Shown: positions 42,444-51,763 of the stretch, in pieces
Layout: each line of letters starts with the position of its first letter
Position numbering within the stretch: position 1 is the first letter of the stretch
NCBI GenBank assembly: GCA_963763205.1
Contig: CAVXNQ010000021.1
Location: forward strand, 124,001-188,000
Direction: 5' to 3'
Length of the DNA stretch: 64,000 bases
Source: DDH964 sp963763205
Lineage (GTDB): Bacteria > Desulfobacterota > Desulfuromonadia > Desulfuromonadales > DDH964
The notes under the pieces: generated by a model
What the model saw: only the letters and a program-made list of their open reading frames with translations
What the model was told of the DNA's origin: nothing
Database searches by the model: none
Program-made: the position numbers and the translations under genes

Positions 42444-43540
42444 CGCCGCTGGCCCTGAGCATCCGCGGTCTTGGCGTCGTCGGCGGTTTCGGCTGCGGGA
42501 CCGAGGCCCTGGAGACGGCGCTGGCCGGGACCCTGCCGACCCCCGGCCAGGTTGCCTTCGAAAACGACGGCCGCGAGGTGGTGCTGCCGGCCTTTCGCGC
42601 CGATACCGCCCGGCTCGAGGAGTTCCTGCCGAAAAAGGCGCTGCGGCGCATCGACCACTACTCGCGGCTGGCCCTGCTCGGCGCCTCGCTGGCCCTGGCC
42701 GACGCCGGGCGCGAGGGGTTTGATCCTGAGCGGATCGGGGTGGTGGTCGCCAGCGGCTACGGGGCGACCCGCACCACCTTCGCCTTTCTCGACTCGGTGA
42801 TCGACGACGGCGACCAGTGCGCCTCGCCGACCCATTTTTCCAACTCGGTGCACAACGCCGCCGCGGCGCACATCTCGATCCTGCTCGGCATCACCGGCCC
42901 CAGCCTGACCGTCAGCCAGTTCGAGATGTCGGTCCCCTCGGCGCTCCTTTCCGCCGCGCGCTGGCTGGAAGAGGGGCGGGTCGACGCCGTCCTCTTCGGC
43001 GGCGTCGACGAGTACTGCGACGTCCTCGGCTACTGCTGGCAGCACTTCTTCGGCCGCGGCGACGGCGGCCCGATCCGGCCCCTGGAGCTGCAGCGGCAGA
43101 GCGCCATCCTCGCCGAGGGGGCGGCCTTCTTCGTCCTCACCCGGGACGAGGGGCAGGCCTCCCGCTACGGCACGGTGAGCGGCATCCTTATCGGCCGCCA
43201 GAACGGCCGGCCGCTGCCGGTCCCCGTCGACGCCCTGCTGCTGCTCGGCGTCGACGGCCACCGCCGCTGCGGCGGGCTCTACCCGCGGCAGATCCCGGAA
43301 GAGGCCGCCGTGGTCTCCTATTCCCCCCTCTACGGCAGCCTCCCGGTCGGCCCGGCCTTCGACATGGCGATCGCCGCCCTGATCCGCGCCGGCGGCACCG
43401 TCTACCCGGCACCGGTGGGGGTGGAGGCGGGGTGCCCGTGGACGGTGGTCCGCCGGTCCAGGGCGATCGGCTCTCGGCCAATCGCCTGCCTCAAGTGCAG
43501 CGGTGCCGGCGAGGTCGGCATCATCACCCTCGGGCCGTGA
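42440..43540 (+). CDS. Chain-length-factor-like ketosynthase (no catalytic Cys)
   Basis: 366-aa intact ketosynthase homologue with RIDHYSRLALLGASLALAD, PTHFSNSVHNAAAAHIS and GVDEYCDVLGYC. At the active-site position the sequence is LTVSQFEMSVPSA, so the nucleophilic Cys is missing, and the two His motifs are not recognisable. It overlaps the preceding KS by four bases. By analogy with ApeC and with type II PKS chain-length factors it would set chain length in a heterodimer. Confidence 0.84.
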   Translation: MTPLALSIRGLGVVGGFGCGTEALETALAGTLPTPGQVAFENDGREVVLPAFRADTARLEEFLPKKALRRIDHYSRLALLGASLALADAGREGFDPERIGVVVASGYGATRTTFAFLDSVIDDGDQCASPTHFSNSVHNAAAAHISILLGITGPSLTVSQFEMSVPSALLSAARWLEEGRVDAVLFGGVDEYCDVLGYCWQHFFGRGDGGPIRPLELQRQSAILAEGAAFFVLTRDEGQASRYGTVSGILIGRQNGRPLPVPVDALLLLGVDGHRRCGGLYPRQIPEEAAVVSYSPLYGSLPVGPAFDMAIAALIRAGGTVYPAPVGVEAGCPWTVVRRSRAIGSRPIACLKCSGAGEVGIITLGP

Positions 43541-43542
43541 AC

Positions 43543-44127
43543 ATGAATCCGGCAACGCTGCGGCAGTATTTTTGGCACCTGGGCCTGGCCCTGCTGCTGC
43601 TCCTGGCGGTGGCGAGCGCTGCCGGCGCCGCCTCCCCGTGGCGCGAGCCGCAGCGCCTGGGTTTGTCCCTCTACCAGGGCATGAGCTATGATCCCGGCAA
43701 CGAGATCCGTTTTCACCTGCTCTCGGCGAGCGCCCTGTACGATTACGCCGCCGTCTCGGGGCGTCCGGCGCCCGCGGCGCTGCGCCTCAAGGTGACCGGC
43801 AGCCTCGGCGTCGCCCGCTTCGCCGGGGAGAACCGGGGGGTGGCGGCGGCGGGGATCATGGCCCTCTACTACCTCGATCGCTGGGGGGGCGAGAGCTGGC
43901 GGCCCTACGGCGAGGCGGGGATCGGCCTGATCTACACCGACTTCCAGGTCCACGACCAGGGACTGCGCGTCAACTTCAACCCGCGCTTCGGCGTCGGCTG
44001 CGAATTCGGCGGCCCCACGCGCCCCTGGTTCGCCGCCCTCCACGGCCACCACCTGAGCAACGGCCACCTGTACCGCCACAACCGCGGTATCAACTCGGTC
44101 TTCTTCGAGCTGGGCCGCTATTTCTGA
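43543..44127 (+). CDS. Lipid A 3-O-deacylase (PagL) family protein
   Basis: 194-aa outer-membrane-type protein with an N-terminal signal peptide (LGLALLLLLAVASAAGAA) and a beta-barrel-like repeat of amphipathic strands. It ends in HGHHLSNGHLYRHNRGINS with a terminal FELGRYF. The H-x-S spacing and terminal aromatic match the PagL/acyloxyacyl hydrolase active site and barrel end. It may deacylate a lipid acceptor or serve as the outer-membrane partner of the cluster. Confidence 0.82.
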   Translation: MNPATLRQYFWHLGLALLLLLAVASAAGAASPWREPQRLGLSLYQGMSYDPGNEIRFHLLSASALYDYAAVSGRPAPAALRLKVTGSLGVARFAGENRGVAAAGIMALYYLDRWGGESWRPYGEAGIGLIYTDFQVHDQGLRVNFNPRFGVGCEFGGPTRPWFAALHGHHLSNGHLYRHNRGINSVFFELGRYF

Positions 44128-44134
44128 GGAGATC

Positions 44135-44563
44135 ATGCGCAAGGACCAGGTCCCCCAGGACAGCTGCCTGCTCGCGGGGCAGCGGGAAATCTGCTACGCG
44201 ATCGACGAGGCGGGACATTACGTGCTGACGCCCACCGCCGGCTGGGAGCCGAAGAACATCGCCAACCTCCAGGCCTGGGAGGTGATCCGCGACCAGCTGC
44301 AGGAGGCCCTGGCGGCGATCCGCGCCGGGCGCGCCAGCGCGCTCGCCTTCCACATGGCGCGCAACCAGATGGACGTTCCCCTGCTCGCCGCCTACGTCGG
44401 CCTGCCGCGCTGGCGGGTGCGCCGCCACCTCAGGCCGGACATCTTCGCCCGCCTGAAGCCGGCGCTGCTGGAGCGCTACGCGGCGGTGCTGGAAATCAGC
44501 GTGGCGGAGCTGTGCACGGTCCCCGAGCGGATCGAACTGCCGGTGCCGGTGGAAGAGAAATAA
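44135..44563 (+). CDS. Hypothetical protein with helix-turn-helix-like C-terminus
   Basis: 142-aa intact protein with a GAGGAG site before ATG 44135. The C-terminal half (LAAYVGLPRWRVRRHLRPDIFARL followed by LLERYAAVLEISVAELCTVPE) resembles a helix-turn-helix of the XRE or Cro type with a trailing helix. The N-terminal half has a repeated DEAGHYVLTPT-like strand. It could be a local regulator, but DNA binding is only inferred. Confidence 0.6.
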   Translation: MRKDQVPQDSCLLAGQREICYAIDEAGHYVLTPTAGWEPKNIANLQAWEVIRDQLQEALAAIRAGRASALAFHMARNQMDVPLLAAYVGLPRWRVRRHLRPDIFARLKPALLERYAAVLEISVAELCTVPERIELPVPVEEK

Positions 44564-44644
44564 GATATCCGTCATAGGTCCCTTGGGTCCCATAGAACCT
44601 GTGAGACCCAAGGTTCTGCAAAGCAACGACAAGGATTGCACCCC

Positions 44645-45653
44645 GTGAAGATCGATTTCGCCCACCACCAGTCGGCCCACTGCGAAAGCGGCGTGACCTC
44701 CAACCTGCTGCGGCACCGCGGCCTGGAGATCTCCGAGGCGCTGGCCTTCGGCCTCGGCTCCGGGCTTTTCTTCGGCTACGTCCCCTTCGTCAAGCTCAAC
44801 CACCTGCCGCTGATCACCTACCGCAACGCCCCCGGCGGCATCTTCCGCAAGGTGACCAGGCGCCTCGGGGTGAAGATCGCCCGGCAGAAGTTCCGCCAGC
44901 CGCAGGCGGCGCGGGCCGCCGTCGACCGCCTCCTCGATGCGGGGGTCCCGGTCGGCGCCCAGACCGGGGCCTACTGGCTCCCCTACTTCCCGCCGGCGCT
45001 GCGCTTCCATTTCAACATGCACAACCTGGTGGTGGTCGGCCGCGAGGGGGACGACTACCTGATCAGCGACCCGATCTTCCCCGAGGTGTTGAGCTGCCCG
45101 GCCCCCGACTTCGAAAAGGCCCGCTTCGCCCGCGGCACCATGGCCCCCAAGGGGAAGATCTACTACGTCCGCGACGCGCCGGCGCAGGTCGATCTCGCCG
45201 CCGCGGCGAAGAGCGCCATTCGCGACGTCTGCCGGACGATGCTCAAGACCCCGGTCCCCTACGCCGGCATCCGCGGCATGCGCCTGCTGGCCAGGCATCT
45301 CGAGGCCTGGCCGGAGAAGCTCGGCGCCAGGGCCGCCGGCATCCACCTCGGCCACATGATCCGCATGCAGGAGGAGATCGGCACCGGCGGCGGCGGTTTC
45401 CGCTTCATCTACGCCGCTTTCCTCCAGGAGCTGGGCGAGCGCCTGCGGCGCCCCGAGCTGCTCCCCCTCTCCGCGGCGATGACCGCGTCCGGCGACCGCT
45501 GGCGGGAGTTCGCGGTGGTCGGCGCGCGGCTCTGCAAGGGGCGCGGCAGGGAAGGGGAGAGCTACGCCGCCCTGGCCGGGCCTGCTGCGCGACTGCGCCG
45601 TCCAGGAAGGCGCTCTCTTCCGGGAACTGCTGGGCGCCGCCCGCACGCTGTGA
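44645..45653 (+). CDS. BtrH-N/DUF4872-like protein (frameshift near the end)
   Basis: Begins MKIDFAHHQSAHCESGVTSN, whose Cys and the following LAFGLGSGLFFGYVPF are typical of the BtrH N-terminal domain, a papain-like fold that transfers acyl groups from an ACP. The rest resembles DUF4872, including FNMHNLVVVGREGDDYLISDP. After a break near 45585 the chain ends DCAVQEGALFRELLGAARTL at TGA 45653. Its place next to an ABC exporter and an ACP suggests a terminal transfer step. Confidence 0.75.
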
Positions 45654-45669
45654 AGGGTCTGCGCTGACG

Positions 45670-46425
<756 letters not shown>

Positions 46426-46439
46426 CGGGATACCAACCG

Positions 46440-47768
46440 ATGGGCAAATTGCTGGCTGTCATGCACCGCGAACTGCTGCAGCTCTCCCGCGACCGGGCCG
46501 GGCTGCTGGTCCTCTTCGTCATGCCGCTGGTGCTGGTGCTGATCATGTCGCTGGTCCAGGACAGCGTCCTCAAGGCGACCGGGGAGGCCTCCGTCGACCT
46601 GCTCCTGGTCGACGCGGACGGCAGCCCCTTGAGCCAGGAGGTGGCCAGGCAGATGGCGGCCAGCGGCGCGGTGAACATCATCCGCGAGCTGGACGGCCGG
46701 CCGCTGGACGCGGCGGCCGCACGCCGGGCGGTGGCGGCCGGGGATTACCCCTTCGCGCTGTTGCTGCCGGCCGGGCTGGGCAAACAGCTGCAAGAGGCCG
46801 CCGCCCGCCAGGCCCACCGCCAGCTGACCGGCCACAACGCCGAGAAGCCGCCGGAGCTCCCCCATCCCCGGCTGCTGGTCGATCCGGCGGTGCAGCAGAT
46901 GTTCCGCCTCGCCGTCAGCAACGCCCTGCACCGGGTCCTGTTCGGCCTGGAGGTGCAGGAGCGCGGCCGGATCCTCACCGCCGAGCTACAGCGCCGCCTG
47001 CATCCGGCCCTGGCGGCGCGCTCCCTTGCGCCGTTCTTGCCCGAGGCGGCGCCGGCCGCCGGGCCGGACCTCGATTTCACCGCGGCGCCGCTCCTCGACC
47101 TCCACGAAGAGGTCGCGGTCAACGGCCGTTTTCTGCAAAAGCCCAACGCGGTGCAGCACAACGTCCCGGCCTGGACCCTGTTCGGGATGTTCTTCATCGT
47201 CGTGCCGCTCTCCGGGCTCGTCATCCGCGAGCGCCAGAACGGCACCGCCCAGCGCCTGCTGACCCTGCCGGTGGCGCCGCTGACCGTGCTCGCCGGCCGC
47301 GTCGGCGCCTTTCTCGGCGTCGGCCTCGGCCAGTTCTTCGGCATGCTCGCCGTCGGCCTCTGGATCCTGCCGGCGCTGGGCACCCCGGCCCTGGTGGTCG
47401 GCTCCCAGTGGCCGCTGCTGCTCGCCGTGGCGGTGGCCGCGACCCTGGCGGCGATCAGCTACGGGCTGCTGCTCGGCACCGTCGCCGGCAGCTACGAGCA
47501 GGCCTCGATGTTCGGCGCGGTCTCGGTGGTCATCGCCGCCGCCCTCGGCGGGGTGATGGTGCCGCTCTACGTGATGCCCAAGGCGATGCAGGCGGCAAGC
47601 GTCGTCTCGCCGCTGGGCTGGGGGCTCTCCGCTTTCCAGGCGGTGCTGGTGCGCGGCGCCTCCTTTGCCGCCATCCTGCCGCAGCTGGGCGCGCTGCTGG
47701 CCTTTTTCGCCGCCTGCCTGCTTGGCGCCGGCTTCGTCTCTTCCCGCAACCGCAATCGGCCCGCCTGA
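46440..47768 (+). CDS. ABC-2 type permease
   Basis: 442-aa protein with one N-terminal helix, a large extracytoplasmic loop of about 200 residues and a C-terminal block of five or six helices (FFIVVPLSGLVIRERQNGTAQR, FGMLAVGLWILPALG, VVIAAALGGVMVPLYVMP). The RERQNGTAQRLLTLPVAPL coupling motif is typical of the YhiH/NodJ-like subfamily. It pairs with the ATPase at 45670. Confidence 0.92.
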   Translation: MGKLLAVMHRELLQLSRDRAGLLVLFVMPLVLVLIMSLVQDSVLKATGEASVDLLLVDADGSPLSQEVARQMAASGAVNIIRELDGRPLDAAAARRAVAAGDYPFALLLPAGLGKQLQEAAARQAHRQLTGHNAEKPPELPHPRLLVDPAVQQMFRLAVSNALHRVLFGLEVQERGRILTAELQRRLHPALAARSLAPFLPEAAPAAGPDLDFTAAPLLDLHEEVAVNGRFLQKPNAVQHNVPAWTLFGMFFIVVPLSGLVIRERQNGTAQRLLTLPVAPLTVLAGRVGAFLGVGLGQFFGMLAVGLWILPALGTPALVVGSQWPLLLAVAVAATLAAISYGLLLGTVAGSYEQASMFGAVSVVIAAALGGVMVPLYVMPKAMQAASVVSPLGWGLSAFQAVLVRGASFAAILPQLGALLAFFAACLLGAGFVSSRNRNRPA

Positions 47769-47794
47769 AGGGTGGCCGCTAAGGAGTAAATGCA

Positions 47795-48061
47795 GTGAGC
47801 GATACCTTGATCCAGGAGTTGAAGGAACTGATCTTCAACGCCTGCAACGTGATCGACGTCGAGCCCGACGAGCTCGGCCCCGACGATCCCCTGACCGGCC
47901 CCGATTCCCCCCTCGGCCTGGACTCCATCGACGCCGTCGAGCTGGTGGTGGAGGTGCAGAAGCGCTTCAACGTGCGCATCGATTCGCGGGAGCGAAGCCG
48001 CGAGGTTCTGGGGAGCCTCAACATCCTGGCCGATTTTCTGCGGCGGCAGGGCGCGGCTTGA
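47795..48061 (+). CDS. Acyl carrier protein 3
   Basis: 88-aa ACP from GTG 47795 behind AAGGAG. The phosphopantetheine Ser is in GLDSIDAVELV, with CNVIDVEPDELGPDDPL before it. It is the third ACP of the cluster and sits beside the ABC exporter and BtrH-like gene, so it may carry the acyl group that the BtrH-like protein transfers. It is the last gene of the cluster. Confidence 0.93.
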   Translation: MSDTLIQELKELIFNACNVIDVEPDELGPDDPLTGPDSPLGLDSIDAVELVVEVQKRFNVRIDSRERSREVLGSLNILADFLRRQGAA

Positions 48062-48090
48062 GGGCCGGGGTGGATAACAGGCCAAAATGA

Positions 48091-48120
48091 TTGACACTCG
48101 GTAGGTGCGGCCGGTATTAA
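48091..48120 (+). promoter_or_regulatory. Promoter of the 48168 gene (shared AAAATGATTGACA type)
   Basis: TTGACA at 48091-48096, an 18-base spacer and TATTAA at 48115-48120, preceded by AAAATGA. The same AAAATSATTGACA/18-base architecture recurs at 49036, 55859 and 58931. Confidence 0.7.
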
Positions 48121-48167
48121 AAGATCGGCCCCTTTTTTTCCCGATCCCTTGCCCAGGAGATAAATAG

Positions 48168-48998
48168 ATGCTGCACATAGTTCAGGTCGTTTTTGCGGGT
48201 GTGGCGGCAACGCCGCAGGTTTTTCTGGACCAGGCCGCGGCCGAATCCGCGTTTGTGGACCATGTCAAAGGAAGCTGGCGGCAGTCCTATTCTGCCTATT
48301 GCGAGCGCAGCGACGCTGCCATCGACGCCTTTGCCTCGGCCAAGGCCTTTCTGGATACGCTTGATTTAGCAGAGAAGAGCAGGATCAACTACTGGACCGT
48401 CAGTCCGGAAAGTGGCCGTCCCGATACGCTGCAGGATCTGGCGGGGGTCAGGCAGCTGCGGGAGAATATCGGCAAGCTGGTCAAGCAGGTGGAACAACGC
48501 TCCGCCGCGGTCAGGGATGAGCTGACCGGATTGCTGGAGGACATCGCCCAGCTGAGCGGGACGGTCGGGGAGGTGGATGCTCCCGCCGCCGCGGTTCAAC
48601 CTGTCGCGCCGGAAGGGAGCGCCGCGCTCGCCGCCGCGCCGGCGCAGAAAACCGAGCGGGTCGAGGATGCGGAGAAATATACGACCAAGGAATGGAAATC
48701 CTTTGTCGGATTTATCATGAACCTCTCCGGCGGCAGCCGCAGCGACTTCCCGCTCTTGCCCCGGCCGGACTGGCGGCAGGAGGTGTACAGCGACTTGACC
48801 GAACTCGAGTACTGGGAATGGGTCGCGGTAAAGATCGACAAGTACAAGGAAGCGGCGGAAAAAGCCGGATACTCGGTCATCGCGGACCCGGCTTCTCCGG
48901 GGCACTATAAATTCAAAACCCCGGATGGGACGGTGGCGGAGCCTTCCTTTATTTCGGATTGGGAAGCGTGGTGTTACGCGGGGATGGAAGTCGCCTAG
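48168..48998 (+). CDS. Hypothetical protein, 276 aa
   Basis: Begins MLHIVQVVFAGVAATPQVFLDQ after an AGGAGA site at 48154. A helical stretch (QLRENIGKLVKQVEQRSAAVRDELTGLLEDIAQLS) is probably a coiled coil. A low-complexity Ala/Val/Pro linker follows (APAAAVQPVAPEGSAAL), then a C-terminal domain with TTKEWKSFVGFIMNLSGG and YWEWVAVKIDKYKEAAEKAG. The C-terminal domain has no homologue I recognise. It is expressed from the shared promoter and is not clearly part of the APE cluster. Composition is normal for this genome. Confidence 0.7.
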   Translation: MLHIVQVVFAGVAATPQVFLDQAAAESAFVDHVKGSWRQSYSAYCERSDAAIDAFASAKAFLDTLDLAEKSRINYWTVSPESGRPDTLQDLAGVRQLRENIGKLVKQVEQRSAAVRDELTGLLEDIAQLSGTVGEVDAPAAAVQPVAPEGSAALAAAPAQKTERVEDAEKYTTKEWKSFVGFIMNLSGGSRSDFPLLPRPDWRQEVYSDLTELEYWEWVAVKIDKYKEAAEKAGYSVIADPASPGHYKFKTPDGTVAEPSFISDWEAWCYAGMEVA

Positions 48999-49006
48999 CG
49001 GGCTGC

Positions 49007-49213
49007 GAGCGGGGGAGGGTAAGGGTTTAAAATGATTGACAGCCGGCGGGGATTGCCGGTATTTAAGAGAGGTCTTATTTTCCTGTGCTGAATGAGGGGT
49101 GATGGCGTGGAAGGGACCGTTGGTGAAAAACAAAGCCGCTCGGCCGGGGTAGAAGAAACCGGCGGGCGGCTTTTTTCAGGTCTCACATCTAGTCAACAAG
49201 TCACCAGCGTCCC
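49007..49213 (+). repeat. About 205-bp dispersed repeat, copy A
   Basis: About 90% identical to 55831-56037 in the same orientation, from GAGCGGGGGAGGGTAAGGG to CACCAGCGTCCC. The unit contains a complete promoter, a short transcribed region and an intrinsic terminator (see the ncRNA entry). The two copies flank the AT-rich ATPase, the REP-like region, the cbb3 operon and the intron-like tract. Confidence 0.85.
49072..49176 (+). ncRNA. Putative short RNA or leader transcript, copy A
   Basis: TTGACA (49036-49041), an 18-base spacer containing the palindrome CCGGC/GCCGG, and TATTTA (49060-49065) form a strong promoter. About 105 bases downstream a stem of AAAGCCGC and GCGGCTTTTTT with six Ts ends at 49176. 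In between, GAGG precedes ATG 49102 and a 16-codon frame (MAWKGPLVKNKAARPG, then TAG) that runs into the terminator stem. Copy B has the same layout. It could be a small RNA or an attenuator for the downstream ATPase gene. Confidence 0.5.
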
Positions 49214-49248
49214 GTTGACACACACAAGCAAATGAAGGAGGGAAGGCT

Positions 49249-50503
49249 ATGCGCCATAAAAGACCTGAAGTTAGTGAAGTATTTACCCCGCGAAATTCTG
49301 AGGTTAATAGAAGAATCTATATTGAACGACCCAACCATGAACGTGAGCTTATAAGAGCTTTAAAAGGTTCTTTACACTGCCTAATTTTTGGCCATAGCGG
49401 TACGGGTAAGTCATGGCTCTTTAAAAAAGTTTTGAAAGACTTAGATGCTATTTTTATCACTACTAATTGTGCAAATGCCGCGCGTTTGGGATCTATCACT
49501 GAAGAGATTTTCATCACCGTAATGCCCTCAGGAAGCAAAGAGCTTGAAACCCTTTCAGAGGAAATCAAAGGAACGATAGGGGCAGCCTTTGTCGGGGGAG
49601 AGTTGACATCTAATCGATACTATTCAGTTTTAAAAAAGGACTCACTATTATCTGCTCTTCATTATATGAGGAAAATGTCGGGTTCGAAATTATGTGTTTT
49701 AATTCTAGATAATTTTGAACAGATTTTTCATAACAAAAAAATAATGGATGAGTTGGCTAACATAATCATTTTATGTGATGATAGCCGCTATGCAAAATAT
49801 AAGATAAAAATACTAATTGTTGGAACTCCATCTGGTGTAATAGATTACTTTTTAAAAACGGAAAACTCAGCGACTATCGCCAATAGACTTAGGGAACTTT
49901 CTGAGGTCTCTAGATTTTCTAAAGAGCAGGTTTGTGAATTGGTAAAAATTGGTTTCATTGATATATTAAAGGTAAATATTGATGAGAAATTATTGAAAAT
50001 AATACAAGATCACGTTTACTCTGCAACTCTTGGAGTTCCTCAAAGGGTACATGAATACTGTGAAATATTGGGCCACTTCATGGAGGACAATAACTGGGTA
50101 GCTGAAGAGCAACAACTTATTTATTCAAATTTAGAATGGCTAAAATGTGGACTTAGAGAATCCTACGGCCTAATAGAATCATTAATGAATGAAAAGGAGA
50201 CCAAGATCGGCCAGGAGGAATCAGGTCTATTTTTGTCTAGGAAAATGCGAAGCTCACTATTTCAGCTGTGAACAAATTGAAAGGATTTCAAGAAGTGAAT
50301 TTCCAAATTCAACACGGGGAGTATCCTTGGCTATAGGTACAATACTGACTGAACTAACAAAAAAGACCCCATCTATTATAAAAAGGGGGACAAAGGGAAC
50401 ATCTTTTGAATTTACTGACCCAAGATATCTTATCGCACTACGACTTATGTTGAGAAAGTATATTGACAGTGAAAAAATTACAAGATTGGGATTTAAAATT
50501 TAA
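49249..50503 (+). CDS. AT-rich P-loop ATPase with winged-helix-like tail (one frameshift)
   Basis: About 415 aa from ATG 49249 behind GGAGGG. It has Walker A GHSGTGKS at about 51-58, Walker B CVLILDNFEQIF, a sensor-like ILIVGTPSGV and a C-terminal segment (GVPQRVHEYCEIL) of the AAA/STAND type. A frame change near 50200 leads to a tail (ARRNQVYFCLGKCEAHYFSC...YLIALRLMLRKY) that resembles a winged helix. Its base composition is far more A+T-rich than the genes around it, which suggests recent transfer. STAND-type ATPases occur in defence systems, but no effector is visible. Confidence 0.75.
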
Positions 50504-51088
50504 AAAAGAATCACTACTGTCTGGTTAAGATTTAGAAAAGTTAGTGGGGCCAGACCTTGAACAATTGAAGATCGCCAGGAAGTTCAATTCTTCAAGGCTT
50601 GACCCATAATCCACTCCTATATTGGAACAGCACCACGTCGCCGCTTATTTCAATCCCTGTACGAGGTTTCAAGACCGTAATCTAGCAATCTGAAAGGAGA
50701 TTGCCACGCCAGTTGCCCTTTTTGGGCGTGTAGGCTGGGGGCGGGTCGTTCTGGTAACAGGGCGGCTGAACTTGCCCCGACATGGTGCCGCGAAGGCGAC
50801 CGTTTTCGTAACGAGAGTCGTACTCAGCCCGGGGTGCCAGCCAAATCCGAAGGCCGTAGCATAAAGCGAATGGTGCAGCCTCGTCAGATACGCCCGGACG
50901 GGTATTACTGAGAGAGTCCGGGAGCGGGACAAACCCGAGAGTTTCGGGCTACACGCCGACCCACTACGGATTTGGGGAAGGCCAGTGCCGGCAGGGAAGC
51001 AAAAGGGCGCGAGCACCTGCCGGGAACCCGGGGTAAGGCCAGCGGCATGCGGAGACAGAGAACGGAGCCTTGGACCTGAAGTCCTACG

Positions 51089-51175
51089 GAGTGAACCAAG
51101 GGGTCAAGTCTTTCCGTGCCACATTCCAAGGACATGGTTTGGGTGTCCGATTAACCTTCACCTCTAATTGATCGG
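51089..51175 (+). repeat. 86-base REP-like repeat, copy 1
   Basis: GTGAACCAAGGGGTCAAGTC continuing through CTTTCCGTGCCACATTCC and TTTGGGTGTCCGATTAACC. About 95% identical to copy 2. The GGGGTCAAGTCTTTCCGTGCC core also occurs inverted near 55797-55820. GGGGTCA-type cores accompany RAYT transposases in many proteobacteria. Confidence 0.85.
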
Positions 51176-51481
51176 CCCAACTGGCTTTAAATCGGTTGGG
51201 CCGTCTCATTTATCCATCCGAATTCAACCCGGAATCATCCCCGCTCTCCTTGAACTTCACCCCGGTCAGCGAAGGAAAAAGGGAGTCGGACCGAGTCAAC
51301 CCTTTGATATTCCAGGGATACTATCCAAAAAATAGCTGTTATTTTGGCTTATAGGCCGATTTTCAGAGCTAAAATCCGGCCAATAGCCGGGAATGCAATG
51401 GCGATTGCCTCTGGCCATGTTCCCCCTCCACGACCAGACTTGCTATAGGCCTGATTTTGGCCTCGAAAATCGGACACCCAA

Positions 51482-51522
51482 AAGGGGACAGGCTACTTTT
51501 CAAAAAATTAGCCTGTCCCCTT
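51482..51522. repeat. REP-like inverted repeat
   Basis: AAGGGGACAGGCTA (51482-51495) and TAGCCTGTCCCCTT (51509-51522) are perfect 14-base arms around a 13-base loop. This is the form of a RAYT-mobilised REP hairpin. No transposase gene is present in the window. Confidence 0.8.
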
Positions 51523-51606
51523 CTGTACAGCTTTGCAATAAAAGAGGGGAAACTGGAGGGCCAGGCCTTGAAGACTTGAACTTCTTGGCGATCTTCAAAT
51601 CTTCAG

Positions 51607-51693
51607 GGGGTGAACCAAGGGGTCAAGTCTTTCCGTGCCACATTCCAAGGGCATGGTTTGGGTGTCCGATTAACCTTCACCCCTAATTGATCG
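51607..51693 (+). repeat. 86-base REP-like repeat, copy 2
   Basis: Matches the 51089 copy, with a few substitutions (GGACATGG to GGGCATGG, ACCTCTAA to ACCCCTAA). Direct orientation, 518 bases apart start to start. Confidence 0.85.
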
Positions 51694-51763
51694 ACCCCAC
51701 AGGCCTTAGCACTGGGGGCTTTTGGGTGACCCAGCTATCCTATCGTCTCTAGCCCATCCCTCA

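Larger units (their letters stand above)
50504..51763. other. Non-coding repeat-rich region
   Basis: About 1.26 kb without a credible gene. 50700-51060 is GC-rich with many local hairpins and no long conserved frame; it resembles a structured RNA or intron remnant rather than protein-coding DNA. It is followed by two copies of an 86-base repeat (51089 and 51607) and a REP-like 14-bp inverted repeat (51482-51522). AT-rich 51300-51480 has a second hairpin (GGCCGATTTT/AAAATCCGGCC). Frames read in this stretch are short and low-complexity. Confidence 0.6.

Noticed and set aside
50669..51016. Minus-strand protein of about 115 aa in the repeat region
   Set aside because: Translation is of low complexity, with no ribosome site, and lies in a structured, repeat-rich tract.
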